The translations under genes and the position numbers were made by a program. This document shows, one piece after another, positions 44,669-56,347 of a DNA stretch of 64,000 nucleotides (positions are counted from its first letter, which is position 1; every line of letters starts with the position of its first letter). The DNA is from Puccinellia tenuiflora (Eukaryota; Streptophyta; Magnoliopsida; Poales; Poaceae), in NCBI GenBank assembly GCA_012064385.1, contig QRDG01000062.1, positions 1,107,627 to 1,171,626 on the forward strand, given 5' to 3'. The notes under the pieces were generated by a model. The model saw only the letters and a list, made by a program, of their open reading frames with translations, was not told where the DNA came from and searched no databases.

Positions 44669-45280
44669 AGGGATGTAAACGGATCGGATCAAAAATTTCC
44701 TTTACCATATCCTCTACCATATTGGACCGTGGATTCGGAACGGAAATAGAACGGATTCGGGACTGAAACTAAATTAATCGGATATGTAGTTCAACAAAAC
44801 ACACACTTAGAATAACTAACTGTAACACGATAGAAGGAATAAATATAGCATGACCATATGAACAACATAGGTCCATATTGATACAATAGCATAAAGACAT
44901 GACTTAAGATACCATCCACACATGTTTATAAAGCATAGTAGCCTAAAAAATTGAAATAGTCCGTAAAATAAATATGCAAGTGAGTTGACGATAAATGGAT
45001 GAACTCGACAATTTACTAACTATTAGTTGTGAAATATTATCTTATGATTTTCATTAAAAATATTGGATTATTTGGAAAAAACCATCAAATAATCCTAATT
45101 AATTTTTAGATAATCCATATTTGGATGTTATTTTACATACCATATCCTATACCGTATTTGGGTGTTTAGTTCGTAATCAAATGTCCTTATCCGTTGGATT
45201 CTTTCAAACAGGATATGGATTTTTTAAACGGATCCGACAGCTGATTCAGTGTGGAAAATACCCTATCCACTTACATCCCT
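44669..45280. mobile_element. hAT-like MITE nested in the Copia LTR
   Basis: 612 bp with ends AGGGATGTAA and TTACATCCCT. The inside is rich in GGAT and ATCC words. The 8-bp flanks TTTCCATC (44660-44667) and TTTCCAAC (45282-45289) agree at seven positions, consistent with an 8-bp duplication inside the LTR end. Confidence 0.78.
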
Positions 45281-45290
45281 CTTTCCAACA

Positions 45291-46133
45291 ATAGCGACTC
45301 GCCCTCCACGATCAATTATTCCTGAGGATTTGCATTATTGAGTGGCAATTGCTTGATTATCTCTCTTTTTAGTTGGATGTGTAAATTGCCATGCATGATC
45401 TAAACTGCTACATATTATCCTCATTGATCATCTCTCTATTGAAGCTTCATGTGTATGGTAATAGATATAACCTAGCCGAATTGGACTGCATGGCACTGTC
45501 ACTTATTGTAGATTAATTGACCTTGTTATATTGCTGAATGGGTATCAGTTTGTTTAGTTGATTTTACTTTGTTCTGCAAATTTTAGGTTCGTATTGTTTA
45601 AATCTTTAAATCATATTACTCTGCATAACAACTAAGCATTGTGTATAGTTTTGTTGTTGTCTATGTATGTTCATTAAATCTGTGGAAAAATAAATATGCT
45701 TTATTTTGCACTCTTTCTATATTGTCTCTCAGAAAATTAAGAACAAATTGCTAGCTTTCTTACTTTAATCATTTCTCTTTTTCTTAGTCAATTATTCACT
45801 TTCAACATCTCGTGAAACTTACTATTTTAGGCTGTTCTAATTTATTAAAATGAGTATAATTTGAGAGGGCTAAATCTTAATCTTTATTCTGCTAATTTTA
45901 TCTGATTAGAATATTGTGCCTTTCTTGATCCAGTCTAGAAATTGGGTTGGATTTTCCAAAGCGCCTTCGGAGACTTGGACTCGAGGAGGGTAAGATTACT
46001 AGGTTTGGCCAGTCTTCATATTAGAAGTAGTTAAAGGGAAATGTGTATGATATAATATACCAAACATCCACAACTTTTCTTTTATAGATAGATGATTACC
46101 CCACACACACGGGCAACTTTGTTGTACTATATA
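45291..46133. other. AT-rich gene-less stretch
   Basis: No gene, RNA or terminus seen. Confidence 0.5.
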
Positions 46134-46358
46134 CTCCCTCCCTCCACAATTACCTTACATTGGGTTTAGTCAAAATCAAATTTTCTAAAGTTTAACTAAA
46201 TATATTGAAAGACAATATCAATAAATTAATACTTTTAAAATTATGATAAAATATATGATATTATAGATATTGATATTTTTTCATATATATTTGGCCAAAT
46301 TTTATAAAACTTGACTTTAGCTAAACCAAGGACACAGTGTAATTAGAAACAAAGGGAG
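46134..46358. mobile_element. Old Stowaway-like MITE
   Basis: 225 bp, ends CTCCCTCC and GGGAG, with inverted inner parts (TTTAGTCAAAATCAAATTTT and complement-like AAATTTTATAAAACTTGAC). TA at the left; the right TA has decayed to TG. Confidence 0.72.
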
Positions 46359-47238
46359 TGTGTGTTGTGTGACACAACACCCTGCCCAAGTGCCAGAAAA
46401 TATCCTTGTACATAGACCCAAAAAAAACAAGACGAAACTAGCTAAGCGGCATTCCTTTTGCAAGACAATGAAGACACGCACGTGATATATTTAGTTCATC
46501 GACGTCAAGGATGAGAAGCGACAAACATACAAACGGAGCGCCGTGAAGCCGCTCAAATTTTCCATATGGCATATTTGTTTTCGTCGCATTTATCTACTGA
46601 CACCGACTACATGGAACCAGCACAAACCAAAATCGTAAGACGTCATCACGCCAAAAAGAGTTCCAGTCAAGATACGGAAAATGGCCCCCGAAAAGTTATC
46701 CGTAAATAATGCAACCTTTGTAAACTATGGACACGTAAGTAAAACGATGGCCAAATACAGATGGAACACTCGCAAGGCACGCACGTGTCAATATGTTGGG
46801 TTTTCATATCTTATCTTGAGTCGAACAAACTAACATAAGAAAGAGAGAGAAGGACAAGGTGTCACCTGTCACGCCCAAGAGAAAAAATCGACGCAAAAAA
46901 AAAAAAAAAATCGACGCATGCATATGCATAGATACAACCAACCGCGCACCGCAGTTGTTGGCCAATCTGATGTGAAGCGGGACAAACGCGCTCTAAACGC
47001 GTCTACTGCTACCATGTTTGTATTTTCAAAAGACCTCTCCAAAAGGCAGGCCAAGACAAAAGATACGAAAGTTTTATACCCTTGTGATTCTTTTCTTGGC
47101 AGATCTGGTTTTACTAATGACATGTTACTACTAGTCAACGTGTTTGAAAAACATCTACTCCGTAAAAGTTTTTCCTGATGGAGACCTTGTAAAATTTGTT
47201 CAACAGAAATATTCCCGCAAGAAAAAAGAAATTCTTCA
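46359..47238. other. Gene-less intergenic stretch
   Basis: A poly(A) run at about 46895-46910 is flanked by two AATCGACGCA words, perhaps another tiny retroposon scar. No coding sequence recognised. Confidence 0.45.
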
Positions 47239-47251
47239 ATCTAGAAGATGA

Positions 47252-48261
47252 ATGAGAGAGGCTCTTATTTTTATCCTCTCCCTCTCTTCCCTCCGTCCCT
47301 AGTTGAGAGTCGCCTCTGCAGCCCCGGATCCTCTCTCCCTCGCATTCGACGGCCTTGCCGGCCGAAGGGAGGGGGGGTAGGTTTGCTAATACAGTTTCTT
47401 CCCATGTGGACTATGGCGTCATGCCATTGAGGGCGAGGTCGCTGGAGTGGACGAGCAGCTCCTTGTGGCGTCGGATTGGGCACTGCTCCTCTTTGGTACC
47501 CCGGAGGTCGGGAATGAAGAGGACATGTTCGGTGCTTGTCTGCTCTGAATAAGTATGTTTCTCGGCTAGATCTGGTGACTTTGGCTGCTGCCATGCCTCT
47601 CTTGTTGTGCCCTCATGGTGGAGTGGGATTGAGGTGGTCATGGGGTCAATTTCGCTTCAATCTGCGAGTCGGGGATGTCGGTTCCTGCTGCCTGCGAGCG
47701 GTGGCGTGGGATGGCTGACTGCGCCTCTTTCTGCAACTCCGAGGTGGACAGGGGAGAGGGAGATTCAGTCTGACGTCGGCTTCATCTTCAAACTCGTTAG
47801 AGCTCCAGCTCTTGTTGTGTCCACTAGATTTGTTCACTGTGGGGGTGAAAGAGAAGGTGGGTCGGTGGGAGCTGGAGATCTGCAACAGGGGAGCTCGGAA
47901 GCTGCTCCCGGGAGTGCTTCCATGACAGCTATTCTCCGGCTGCCATTCAACATGGTCGAAAGGCAACCACTCCCTCCCTCTTCGTCGGCTTCAGCTACCT
48001 CCGGCTAGTGATTGATAATGATTATCAACCTCCAGACCGTTGTGCCAAGATGGAGGCCCTTTGACTCTGATGCAGCTGGCTACCGGTGCCCCACCCCAAG
48101 TGGTATCATCCCCAGCGGTGGCATGCTTGGCTGCGCCGTGCTTCCGATGCGGTGGTGATGGAGCTGGACCCGATGGCGTCTCTTCTTCTAGCTCTAGGGT
48201 CTTTAGTACAAAATGTATGGACCTGTTTGTAATTTTCGAATATCCGCCCTGTTCAAAAAAG
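47252..48261 (+). mobile_element. Retroposon (LINE-type 3' copy) upstream of CIPK23
   Basis: About 1.0 kb between the exact 13-bp direct repeats ATCTAGAAGATGA (47239-47251 and 48262-48274), ending in a short A tract. The contents are GC-rich with overlapping frames (47607-48008 is 133 codons without a known domain). It could be a truncated LINE or a processed copy of an unknown transcript. Confidence 0.7.
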
Positions 48262-48457
48262 ATCTAGAAGATGAGTAACGGTGAAAACTAGAGATTGAGA
48301 GAGAGGGGATCGACGAAATCAAAAGAAAACTCTACGCCTCGCCCGCACCGCACCTTCGGTCGTCACGACTCACGCACGCACGCACGCGACGCGAACGCGA
48401 ACCGGGCGATTTCCTTCCTTCCTTCCTTCTTCTCGTCCGCGGTCCGCCTCCGCCGCC

Positions 48458-48465
48458 TATACATA
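48458..48465 (+). promoter_or_regulatory. TATA-like box of CIPK23
   Basis: TATACATA lies 288 bp before the start codon, just after a CT-rich stretch. Choice is by position only. Confidence 0.5.
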
Positions 48466-48553
48466 CCCGCGCCTCCTCTCCCGTTCCGCCATTAAACCAG
48501 TAGTAGCGCCACCACACCACTCCCTCTGTTCCCGGATCCTGACCCCCCCTTCC

Positions 48554-48592
48554 ATGCCGGCGGCGGTACGAGAGCGCGTGGCAGTGCACTGA
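48554..48592 (+). CDS. Upstream ORF 1 in the CIPK23 leader
   Basis: ATG to TGA, 12 residues (MPAAVRERVAVH). It ends before the main start codon at 48746. Confidence 0.45.
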   Translation: MPAAVRERVAVH

Positions 48593-48606
48593 GGAAGTCG
48601 ATCCCC

Positions 48607-48684
48607 ATGCGGCACCGGCAGCCAGGCGAGGCGGACAAGGAGCTGTTCGTCCAGTGGAGGCCCTGCGACACCAAGAGGTCCTAG
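48607..48684 (+). CDS. Upstream ORF 2 in the CIPK23 leader
   Basis: ATG to TAG, 25 residues, starting MRHRQPGEADKELF. It ends 61 bases before the main ATG. It may lower translation of the kinase if the leader is transcribed as drawn. Confidence 0.5.
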   Translation: MRHRQPGEADKELFVQWRPCDTKRS

Positions 48685-48745
48685 TCGCCGGCCTGTACGT
48701 CGGAGGAGCAGATCCGGACATCTTTGATTTGATTTGGTTCGATCA

Positions 48746-51700
48746 ATGGGGTCGCATGGCGGCGGCGGGAGGACGCGGGTGGGGAGGTACGAGCTGGGGC
48801 GGACGCTCGGGGAGGGCACCTTCGCCAAGGTCAAGTTCGCCAAGAACGTCGAGACCGGCGAGAATGTCGCCATCAAGATCCTAGACAAGGACAAGGTCCT
48901 CAAGCACAAGATGATCGCGCAGGTGATCCCCGCCGTCTTTAATCTAGTATCTTGTTATTATCATCATCACCTCCTCCTTCTTTTGGTTCCTTCTTCTTCT
49001 TCGGAGATTGCAATACTACTAGTAGTAGTAGTAGTAGTATAGGAGCCAACGCCAAAAAAAAAATAGAGATTTTATTTTTCATCCATGGTTGATTCCCGTT
49101 GTAAAGGGTGTTCGGAGATTTTGCAAGAGGAGCCCACGTCGGGTGTTCTTTTTCTTCTTGTTCTCTTGTTGATTTTTCCCCACTAGCTACACAGGTACTT
49201 CCGAGTAGTAGTAGTACTAGCAATTTCGATTTCCTCGAAAGACGAGGCGTGAGACTTCGTGAGACCTGTAGCCGTTCAAGAATGGCGTTCTACCGCGAAT
49301 TCAATGCGAGATTTTGACGCGCGGACGGACGCCCCGTGCGCGTTCGTTGGAAAGCGCACACTTTTGTTTTGTTGGCTGCTGGCTTCCCTTCGGTCTCCGG
49401 TCTTGATGTGTGCTTTCTGATTCTGCAGATAAAGCGCGAGATCGCCACCATGAAGCTCATCAGGCACCCCAACGTTATTAGGATGTACGAGGTATGCATA
49501 TATCCCTTCAGGAATTTATTCTAACTTATTACGTACCCCTGTAAATGAAATCTATTATTAGTAGTATTACTAATAATTAAACGAAATATACTAAAGTTTC
49601 TCATGTAGAACCTGTGTTTACTCCATGGTAAATATTATCCAAACTATGCCTTGTTTGTAATTATTTCAATAGTCTTCCCTGCCAAAATAAATTATTTTGT
49701 GCATCCTAGCCTCAGAAGGAAGTTAATTGCCTTCATCTTTTGATTGCAAAAATTTCGTCTTTGCCTTTGACTAAATATATCCACGTCCACCTAATTGGTG
49801 TGTGTACTTTCTGAAGGTGATGGCCAGCAAAACAAAGATATACATAGTGATGGAGCTTGTCACCGGTGGAGAACTTTTCGACAAAATCGTGAGTTGTTGA
49901 TACCTTGTCAACATCTTTGGGTTAGGATCCCCACTTGCGCGTATGTGCTTAATTTTGCTGCGGTTCGCGCTCTAGGCATCGCGGGGGAGGCTCAAGGAGG
50001 ACGACGCGAGGAAGTATTTCCAGCAACTGATCAACGCTGTTGACTACTGCCATAGCAGAGGCGTCTATCACAGGGATTTGAAGGTGCCGTGGTGTTTTAA
50101 GTGCTTCGCGCCTACTGATATGCTCCATGGCCAGAAAACAGTGGTTAATAGCTTTCTTTTCTCTCCATTTTCAGCCCGAAAATCTTCTTCTTGATGCGAA
50201 TGGCACTCTCAAGGTGTCGGATTTTGGACTGAGCGCGCTGTCGCAACAAGTGCGGGTACGTAAATTTGATTCGCTTCTCTTGTTCAGTTTGATGAATGCC
50301 TCTTCTGTTAGTGTCATGTATGTTCTGCTATTTCTTCTGACGGTAGTTCGCATATCTTTTTGTTATCTTGTAGGGGGATGGGCTGCTGCACACGACTTGT
50401 GGAACTCCCAATTATGTTGCTCCCGAGGTTCTTCACTTACATCCATGCCTTATTTAGTTATTTACTTCTCTGCATTCTAGTAAATATTTTGGTCTCATTT
50501 CCCAATACTCTTGGATCTACAGGTTATAAATAACAAAGGTTATGATGGAGCCAAGGCTGATCTCTGGTCATGTGGGGTGATTCTCTTTGTCCTCATGGCA
50601 GGGTATCTTCCGTTCGAAGATTCAAACCTCATGGCACTTTACAAGAAGGTGAGTTAGCTTTACTACTCTTTTTTATTGCGAGAATAAATATACCTTTACT
50701 AATACATTGCAAGTGATGGATTTATGTTGTTCAGAATGATTGAGTGCTTGAAATTTAACCTGTGTGCTCATGCAGATATATAAAGCAGACTTTACCTGCC
50801 CATCTTGGTTCTCCACAAGCGCAAAAAAGCTCATCAAGAAGATACTAGATCCTAATCCTAGCACTGTATGTTCATCTGTTCATTGGTAGCGTATCAGCTT
50901 TTGTTTTGTTCATAAATAGCTCATATAATTGTTATGGCTCTGTGCAGAGAATAACTATTGCTGAGGTTATTAACAATGAGTGGTTCAAGAAAGGATATCA
51001 GCCTCCCAGGTTTGAGACAGCAGACGTTAATCTGGATGATGTCAACTCTATATTCAACGAATCGGGGGTAAGTTTTACTCCCCTTCTAATCTCAATGCGT
51101 GTATCGATGTGGTGAATGGAATTGATAACATTGTTTGTAACGATCCAGGACACAGCACAGCTTGTAGTCGAAAGACGCGAAGAAAGACCAGCAGTGATGA
51201 ATGCTTTCGAGTTGATTTCTACCTCCCAGGGCCTCAATCTTGGCACACTCTTTGAGAAGCAAACGGTATATTCATGGTCTTAAGTTGTTTCTGAATTAAG
51301 ATTTTTTATTTATAACCATGAGATTCTGCTTGTTTAATTCGATATTTTGCTATTAATAGGGCTCTGTTAAGCGAGAAACAAGATTTGCATCGAGGCTTCC
51401 TGCAAGCGAGATATTGTCTAAAATCGAAGCTGCAGCAGGGCCCATGGGCTTTAATGTACAGAAACGCAACTATAAGGTATTGATTACATAAAAAGAAACG
51501 CAACACCTTATTTCCTTCTTATCTGAACATTATTCTGATGACAATAATAAAAATCAAATTAGATGAAGTTGCAAGGAGAGAATCCTGGAAGGAAAGGTCA
51601 GCTGGCAATTGCGACGGAGGTATGTCTCAACATTGTGCATTGCCTTGTTATGTGGCTGTGTCATACTGTTCTTGCCTGGGAAATAGGCTGAGATCATTCC

Positions 51701-52017
51701 AATTGTAACAACCTCAGGTTTTTGAAGTCACGCCCTCACTCTACATGGTAGAGCTCCGCAAGTCGAACGGAGACACCCTTGAGTTCCATAATGTATGATT
51801 GTCACAGCTTCATTCAGTTATAACTAAAATTACTTCAGAACTTCGAATTGTAAAAAAAAGAATGAACTTAGTTGTTGAATTTAGACTGATCGCTTACATG
51901 TTTTCATGCACCGTGCAGTTCTACCATAGCATCTCGAACGGGCTGAAGGATGTCATGTGGAAGCCAGAGGGCAGCATAGCTGAAGTCGACGAGATCCGGC
52001 ATCAGAGGTCGCCGTGA
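48746..52017 (+). CDS. CIPK23: CBL-interacting protein kinase 23 (CIPK23)
   Basis: Fourteen exons with GT-AG borders: 48746-48922, 49429-49491, 49817-49888, 49976-50083, 50175-50255, 50374-50427, 50523-50648, 50776-50865, 50948-51067, 51149-51265, 51360-51476, 51563-51619, 51718-51792 and 51919-52017. All are phase 0 and give 451 residues, close to rice CIPK23. Kinase features: glycine loop GEGTFAKV, Lys44 in AIKILD, HRDLK with Asp138, DFG at 156-158 and APE at 183-185. The NAF motif (MNAFELISTS, Asn315) binds CBL calcium sensors, and a PPI-type C-terminal region follows. In the family, CBL1/CBL9-CIPK23 phosphorylates the potassium channel AKT1 and the nitrate transporter NRT1.1 at the plasma membrane. 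The start follows the TATA box and gives the grass-type N-terminus. Residue 168 is Gly where I recall Glu in rice and Arabidopsis. Confidence 0.95.
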
Positions 52018-52197
52018 TTTGGCACCAAATGTTCGAAGTAGTTAGGAACCGCAGCAAAGGCCTGTGGCGTGTTTTTTCATATTCTAGACGTGGTTGTAAA
52101 CAAGGATCCGAGTTATGAATGAAAGGAAGTGCAGCTAGCGTTGCATTAATTCTAGCTTAGCAGCAAAATGTGCTAGAATTAAAGTTATCATCTGTGC

Positions 52198-52207
52198 AAT
52201 AATAAAG
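52198..52207 (+). terminator. Putative polyadenylation signal of CIPK23
   Basis: AATAATAAAG lies about 185 bp after the stop codon, followed by a T/C-rich stretch. Chosen by position. Confidence 0.4.
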
Positions 52208-52239
52208 GTGGCATTCATCCCTGTTCTACAAAACTTGCA

Positions 52240-55200
52240 CTCTTTTCCTTTCACATTAAGTCCGCCGGTGGCCACCTGACCAGGCACAAGGGTCCCACAC
52301 ATGCCCACGTTCAACGGTCAAGTCTCAGCTCTGACCAGGCATCTTGATTTTTGATGAAAAATGTGTTTTTTTTCTGAACAATTTGAATGGACTCTATTGA
52401 GAAAACTATGATTGTTTTATTTAACACTACATAAATCGATTTCAAACCGAAAAGAGGGACTAGGTCGAAACTAACTATTTCTCTTTACACTAGCTAATTC
52501 TCAATCTAACAAAATCTGAGTCTAAACAATGTCCTATGTACAACATTCAAGTAGGATTTGAGAGTGTTTTAGCGAGCTTATGGGGCGGTCGAAACTAACT
52601 TTAGGTATGTGATGGATTATGTTTTATGGTATTTTAGATTTGTATATTTATTTATCTAAATTTTTAAATTGTATTAGTTCAGTCAATGTCTTTGGTTAAC
52701 AATGTGAGGATACATTTGGTTAGTTGAAAACATTATGGTTGAAATCTCTCTTGAAAGATGTCAATTTGCGCTGAAAATGACATCATAATCCTAAGTTTTG
52801 GTGAAATGATAACAAAATATGGAAAATTAAGAAAAGGGAAAACATCATGTCATTGTTCATTATTTTTATAGTGTGGACATCTTCTATGGCAAATCCCGAG
52901 TTACCATCAGAATTGTTTTAGAACTTCTCTTGTCTTGATTATTTTTATCGGATTTTTTTAAAAAAAATTGTCTTGCATTTAACAAAACCTGTCGGACGAT
53001 TTTTTTTTCACAAAATATCAAATTGTTTTCTTTGCTACAACCATAAACATGACAAGATGTCGAACAAACTCTATTCTATCAATGAACCAAACCAAAATGC
53101 TATCATAAGATCAATTTAATGTTTGCATTTTTATTATACATGTTCTCATACTGATTTTTTTTACTTTAGATAGAGCATATTCCAAGTGCGAGAAATCAAT
53201 TCAACTCATTGACCACAAATTATTATTATCCAGAAATTCGGAAGGAGGGTTCAGTCCAACTTAATGACATATAACTAATTTGTGCTTTAAGCCACCTAGA
53301 GTGAACCTTGACGGTATTTGATTGGTTAAATACACAACTATTCCCATTGATTAATTTTAATTACTTTGAACAATTAAAACTTGCATAGTCATGTTAACAA
53401 TTATGTTATATAGTTTCTACATCCTTACCATGGGTGGTGGGGGCGATTGCCCCCCACCGCCCGTGATCCTAATTAAACAGTACGGAAATAATCTCACCTC
53501 CATGCTCTCCTTCCTTTTCGGCAACAACTCTCTCCTTCCTCTTCAGCTGCGGTGGTGTTGCCTTTTTATCTAGCATGGCGGTGAGCACCCCAACACCATT
53601 GCCCCACTCCCTCCCAAACCATTGGTTGGTCAAATGCACAGGGTCCGCAAGATTTAAACCCCGCACTTACAACAAATGGTTACATGCAGTAGGATGCAAA
53701 TAAATCTCATCATACAGGTTGTATCATTTGGTGTGTAAGAGGTCTATTGAACGATGTCTCCCTATGATAAGATGCGGTCCAATGTCAAAACAAGATGAAG
53801 AAAGGCGACAAACCTGAACAACATCTACAATTGTGATGATGTAGAGGCCATCGGTGTGCTTCGGGTGAGAAGAGTCCCCCTTTTCGACCTTTCCAAAACG
53901 CTTTGGGATAGGGGTTTGCTGGTAGATAGCAGCCAACTGGTGAGGAAGAGGAAGTCACAGTGTTCCTTCATGTCCTTCGTGTTGTAGGTCATAAACAGAG
54001 ATTTAATGTTATTCACAACACCTTCAGAAGATCCGAAGTGACAATGCACTAATATTTCAAGCAATTCTTGAATAAAATTGACGATAGTTGAGGTGATATG
54101 ATCAAGCCCGCAAGTGGTGACACAAAAGTGAAGATAAGAACTATCCCAAGACGTTATCGATATTTCAGGGTAAACCTTTGAAAGGATAGAATATGTTTAC
54201 TAGAGGAGGGGTCAATAGGCGACTACAATTTTAACATTTTCTTAATCAATTCAAATATCAACATAATATAGGTTATCCAGATTATACAACTAGGTGAACA
54301 ACTTATATGAAGATAGTATGCAATCTAGCATAGAAGATAATAATGCTAGAAACAAGTAACTAAAGGTTTGAGAAGTAACCACACAATGGACGTAGCGTTT
54401 TATCTTGAAGTTCACTTACCAACGAAAGCTTGTCTCCGTTGAAAAGGCGTGGAAGCAAAATGCTCCTCAATATCCACAATGGCTCACCTTGATCTCCTCA
54501 AGACTCCAGCTGAGTGGAGTGGCTCGACCCACTATATGGTGCCATTGAACGAGGCAACCAAACCTTTACAAACAAGATTGGGGCAAAAAAATTCGAAGCT
54601 CATACACTATCAAGATTGACCTCTGAAACACCTCTTACGTCTATGGTTTCAAAGAACCCAAGGCTAGCAAGATCCCCAAGGGATTAGTAGATTGGAATGA
54701 AATTCCTTTATAGAATCAAGGTTGATATTACAAAAACTCAAGAGTAACAAGATCCACAAGATATCCTAGATCTGGATATCCTCAAGCACACCCCAAAGAA
54801 TCAACATGATTTGATCATTTGGGTGGGGGATCTCAAAGGATTACGATTTGAAACAATGGAGGATAGAGGAATGAAGTCGTCCACCACCTTGGAGAAGAAG
54901 GGGGAATTTATATGGGCACAGAAAATCTAACTGTTATGTTGTCAGAGTTTACTGTCCGGATAGTCCGGATCACGATAGTATAATTCGGGGGGGGGGGGGG
55001 GGCAGACAATCCTGACAACATCCAGGCTTTGGTCTGGGGGCATCCAACAGTTGCGCCAATGCCCAACTCAGGGCGCCCCCCAGCCGGACCAAAATCCAAA
55101 CGACTGGGTTGATAAAATCTACAGGGGGTTTATGAAAACTCACTAGCAAAAAATAAGGGGAAAGGGTTAACAATATTAGCGCCTTAGAAAATGGTGGCAA

Positions 55201-55454
55201 AATTAGCAGCATGTGAGAAATTCAGAATAGCAGCACGCTCAACGGGGGAACGGAAACACTTGGTTACCGGGTTCGTGGGGTTGCAATCGTTAGAAGGGAA
55301 AAACAACGACCTGAAAATGGTTCGCTCTACTGGTGCATTCCGCACATGACACATGTCATCGTGGAAGCGCGCCCTCAGCTTGTTAGTTTTTTATTTTTTT
55401 TTAATGTTGGTCTTTCATAGTTATCTTTACTACTAAGTGCTTGTTGTTGGTCGT
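52240..55454. other. Gene-less stretch between CIPK23 and the Gypsy element
   Basis: 3.2 kb without a recognisable gene. A G19 homopolymer sits near 54988-55002. The part from about 54200 to 55140 has the look of a minus-oriented LTR (complement of a TATA-like TATATGGG, then ACTGTCCGGATAGTCCGG), but no ends were found. Confidence 0.4.
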
Positions 55455-56347
55455 TGATACGTGCATTTTATATCATCATTTATACATCTTATATCATCAT
55501 ATTAGAATGTTATTGGCATTGTTATATCATTGTTTTTGCATGTTTTAGATGATTTATGGGACTTTCATACAAAGTCCCTATTTTTGGTATTTAATTTCTG
55601 GGAGGCAAAAAACCTCCTTTTTCTTGTTTTTAATGTTTCAGGAGCTACAGGGACCCAAATGGAAAAAGGAAAATTGCACAGCTGGTTTTTCATCGGGAGA
55701 ACAACAGAGGGAAGAAGAACTAAGCGAGAAGAGCCACGAGGCCCAAAAGAAGGGGGCCCATGCGGCCAGATTCTTTGGCCGCGTGGGGCCCACCATCTGG
55801 AGCCTCGGGCACCTCCTCGCTCGGGGCTTTTTAGCACGTCATCGTATCGCCAAAAAGGGACGCCCTAATTTTTCCAAGTCCATCCGAGGCGGCGGCGGCG
55901 AAACTCCTGATTCCCTCCGAGGGGGATCAGATCTTGCTGCTCCGAAGCTTCGGAGGAGGGGGAAATCATCGTCATCGTCATCACTTCTCCTCCTTGGCGT
56001 GGGAGGAGGCCTCTACATCATCACCATCACCAAGATCAGCACCATCTCCATCATCATCTCCGTGATCCACTCCGCCCCCCTCGTAGTTTGAGAGTTGCTA
56101 TACCCTAGATACTTGTCTTGTGCTCCTATTCATGTTTGTGATTGAGTACTTGTCATTATTTGGAGGTGAAGTTATATTTTCAGATTGTGTTGTACCACTT
56201 ATGCCACTGAATATTATCATGTTTGCACGTTGTGAGTAGTTCCCGGATGTTCCTGAGGGCATAGGATGAATTGGCAATGATTTATATATGACATGTGTTG
56301 GTATTTTGTCTAGTGTTTATCTTTTTACGTAATTCTATGATGGTGTT

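Larger units (their letters stand above)
42951..45290 (-). mobile_element. Angela/BARE-like Copia LTR, solo or truncated
   Basis: The right end, CCAACA, preceded by TTATTGCCTCTAGGACATAT near 44640, is the complement of the well-known BARE/Angela LTR start. The left end is TGTTGGGGG at 42951. Without the nested MITE the LTR is about 1.72 kb, close to the usual size. A minus-strand TATA box (complement of GTATTTATAGG, about 43418) fits the orientation. I see no PBS or internal region, and the flanks (TTATC and ATAGC) do not match as a target duplication. Confidence 0.72.

Noticed and set aside
47607..48008. 133-codon frame inside the retroposon upstream of CIPK23
   Set aside because: Overlapped by frames on both strands and bounded by retroposon target repeats; no known domain.
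48746..52017. CIPK3, CIPK24 (SOS2) or an SnRK1/SnRK2 kinase instead of CIPK23
   Set aside because: The N-terminus, the HTTCGTPNYVAPE loop, the NAF region and the C-terminus all fit grass CIPK23 better; SnRK1/2 lack the NAF motif.
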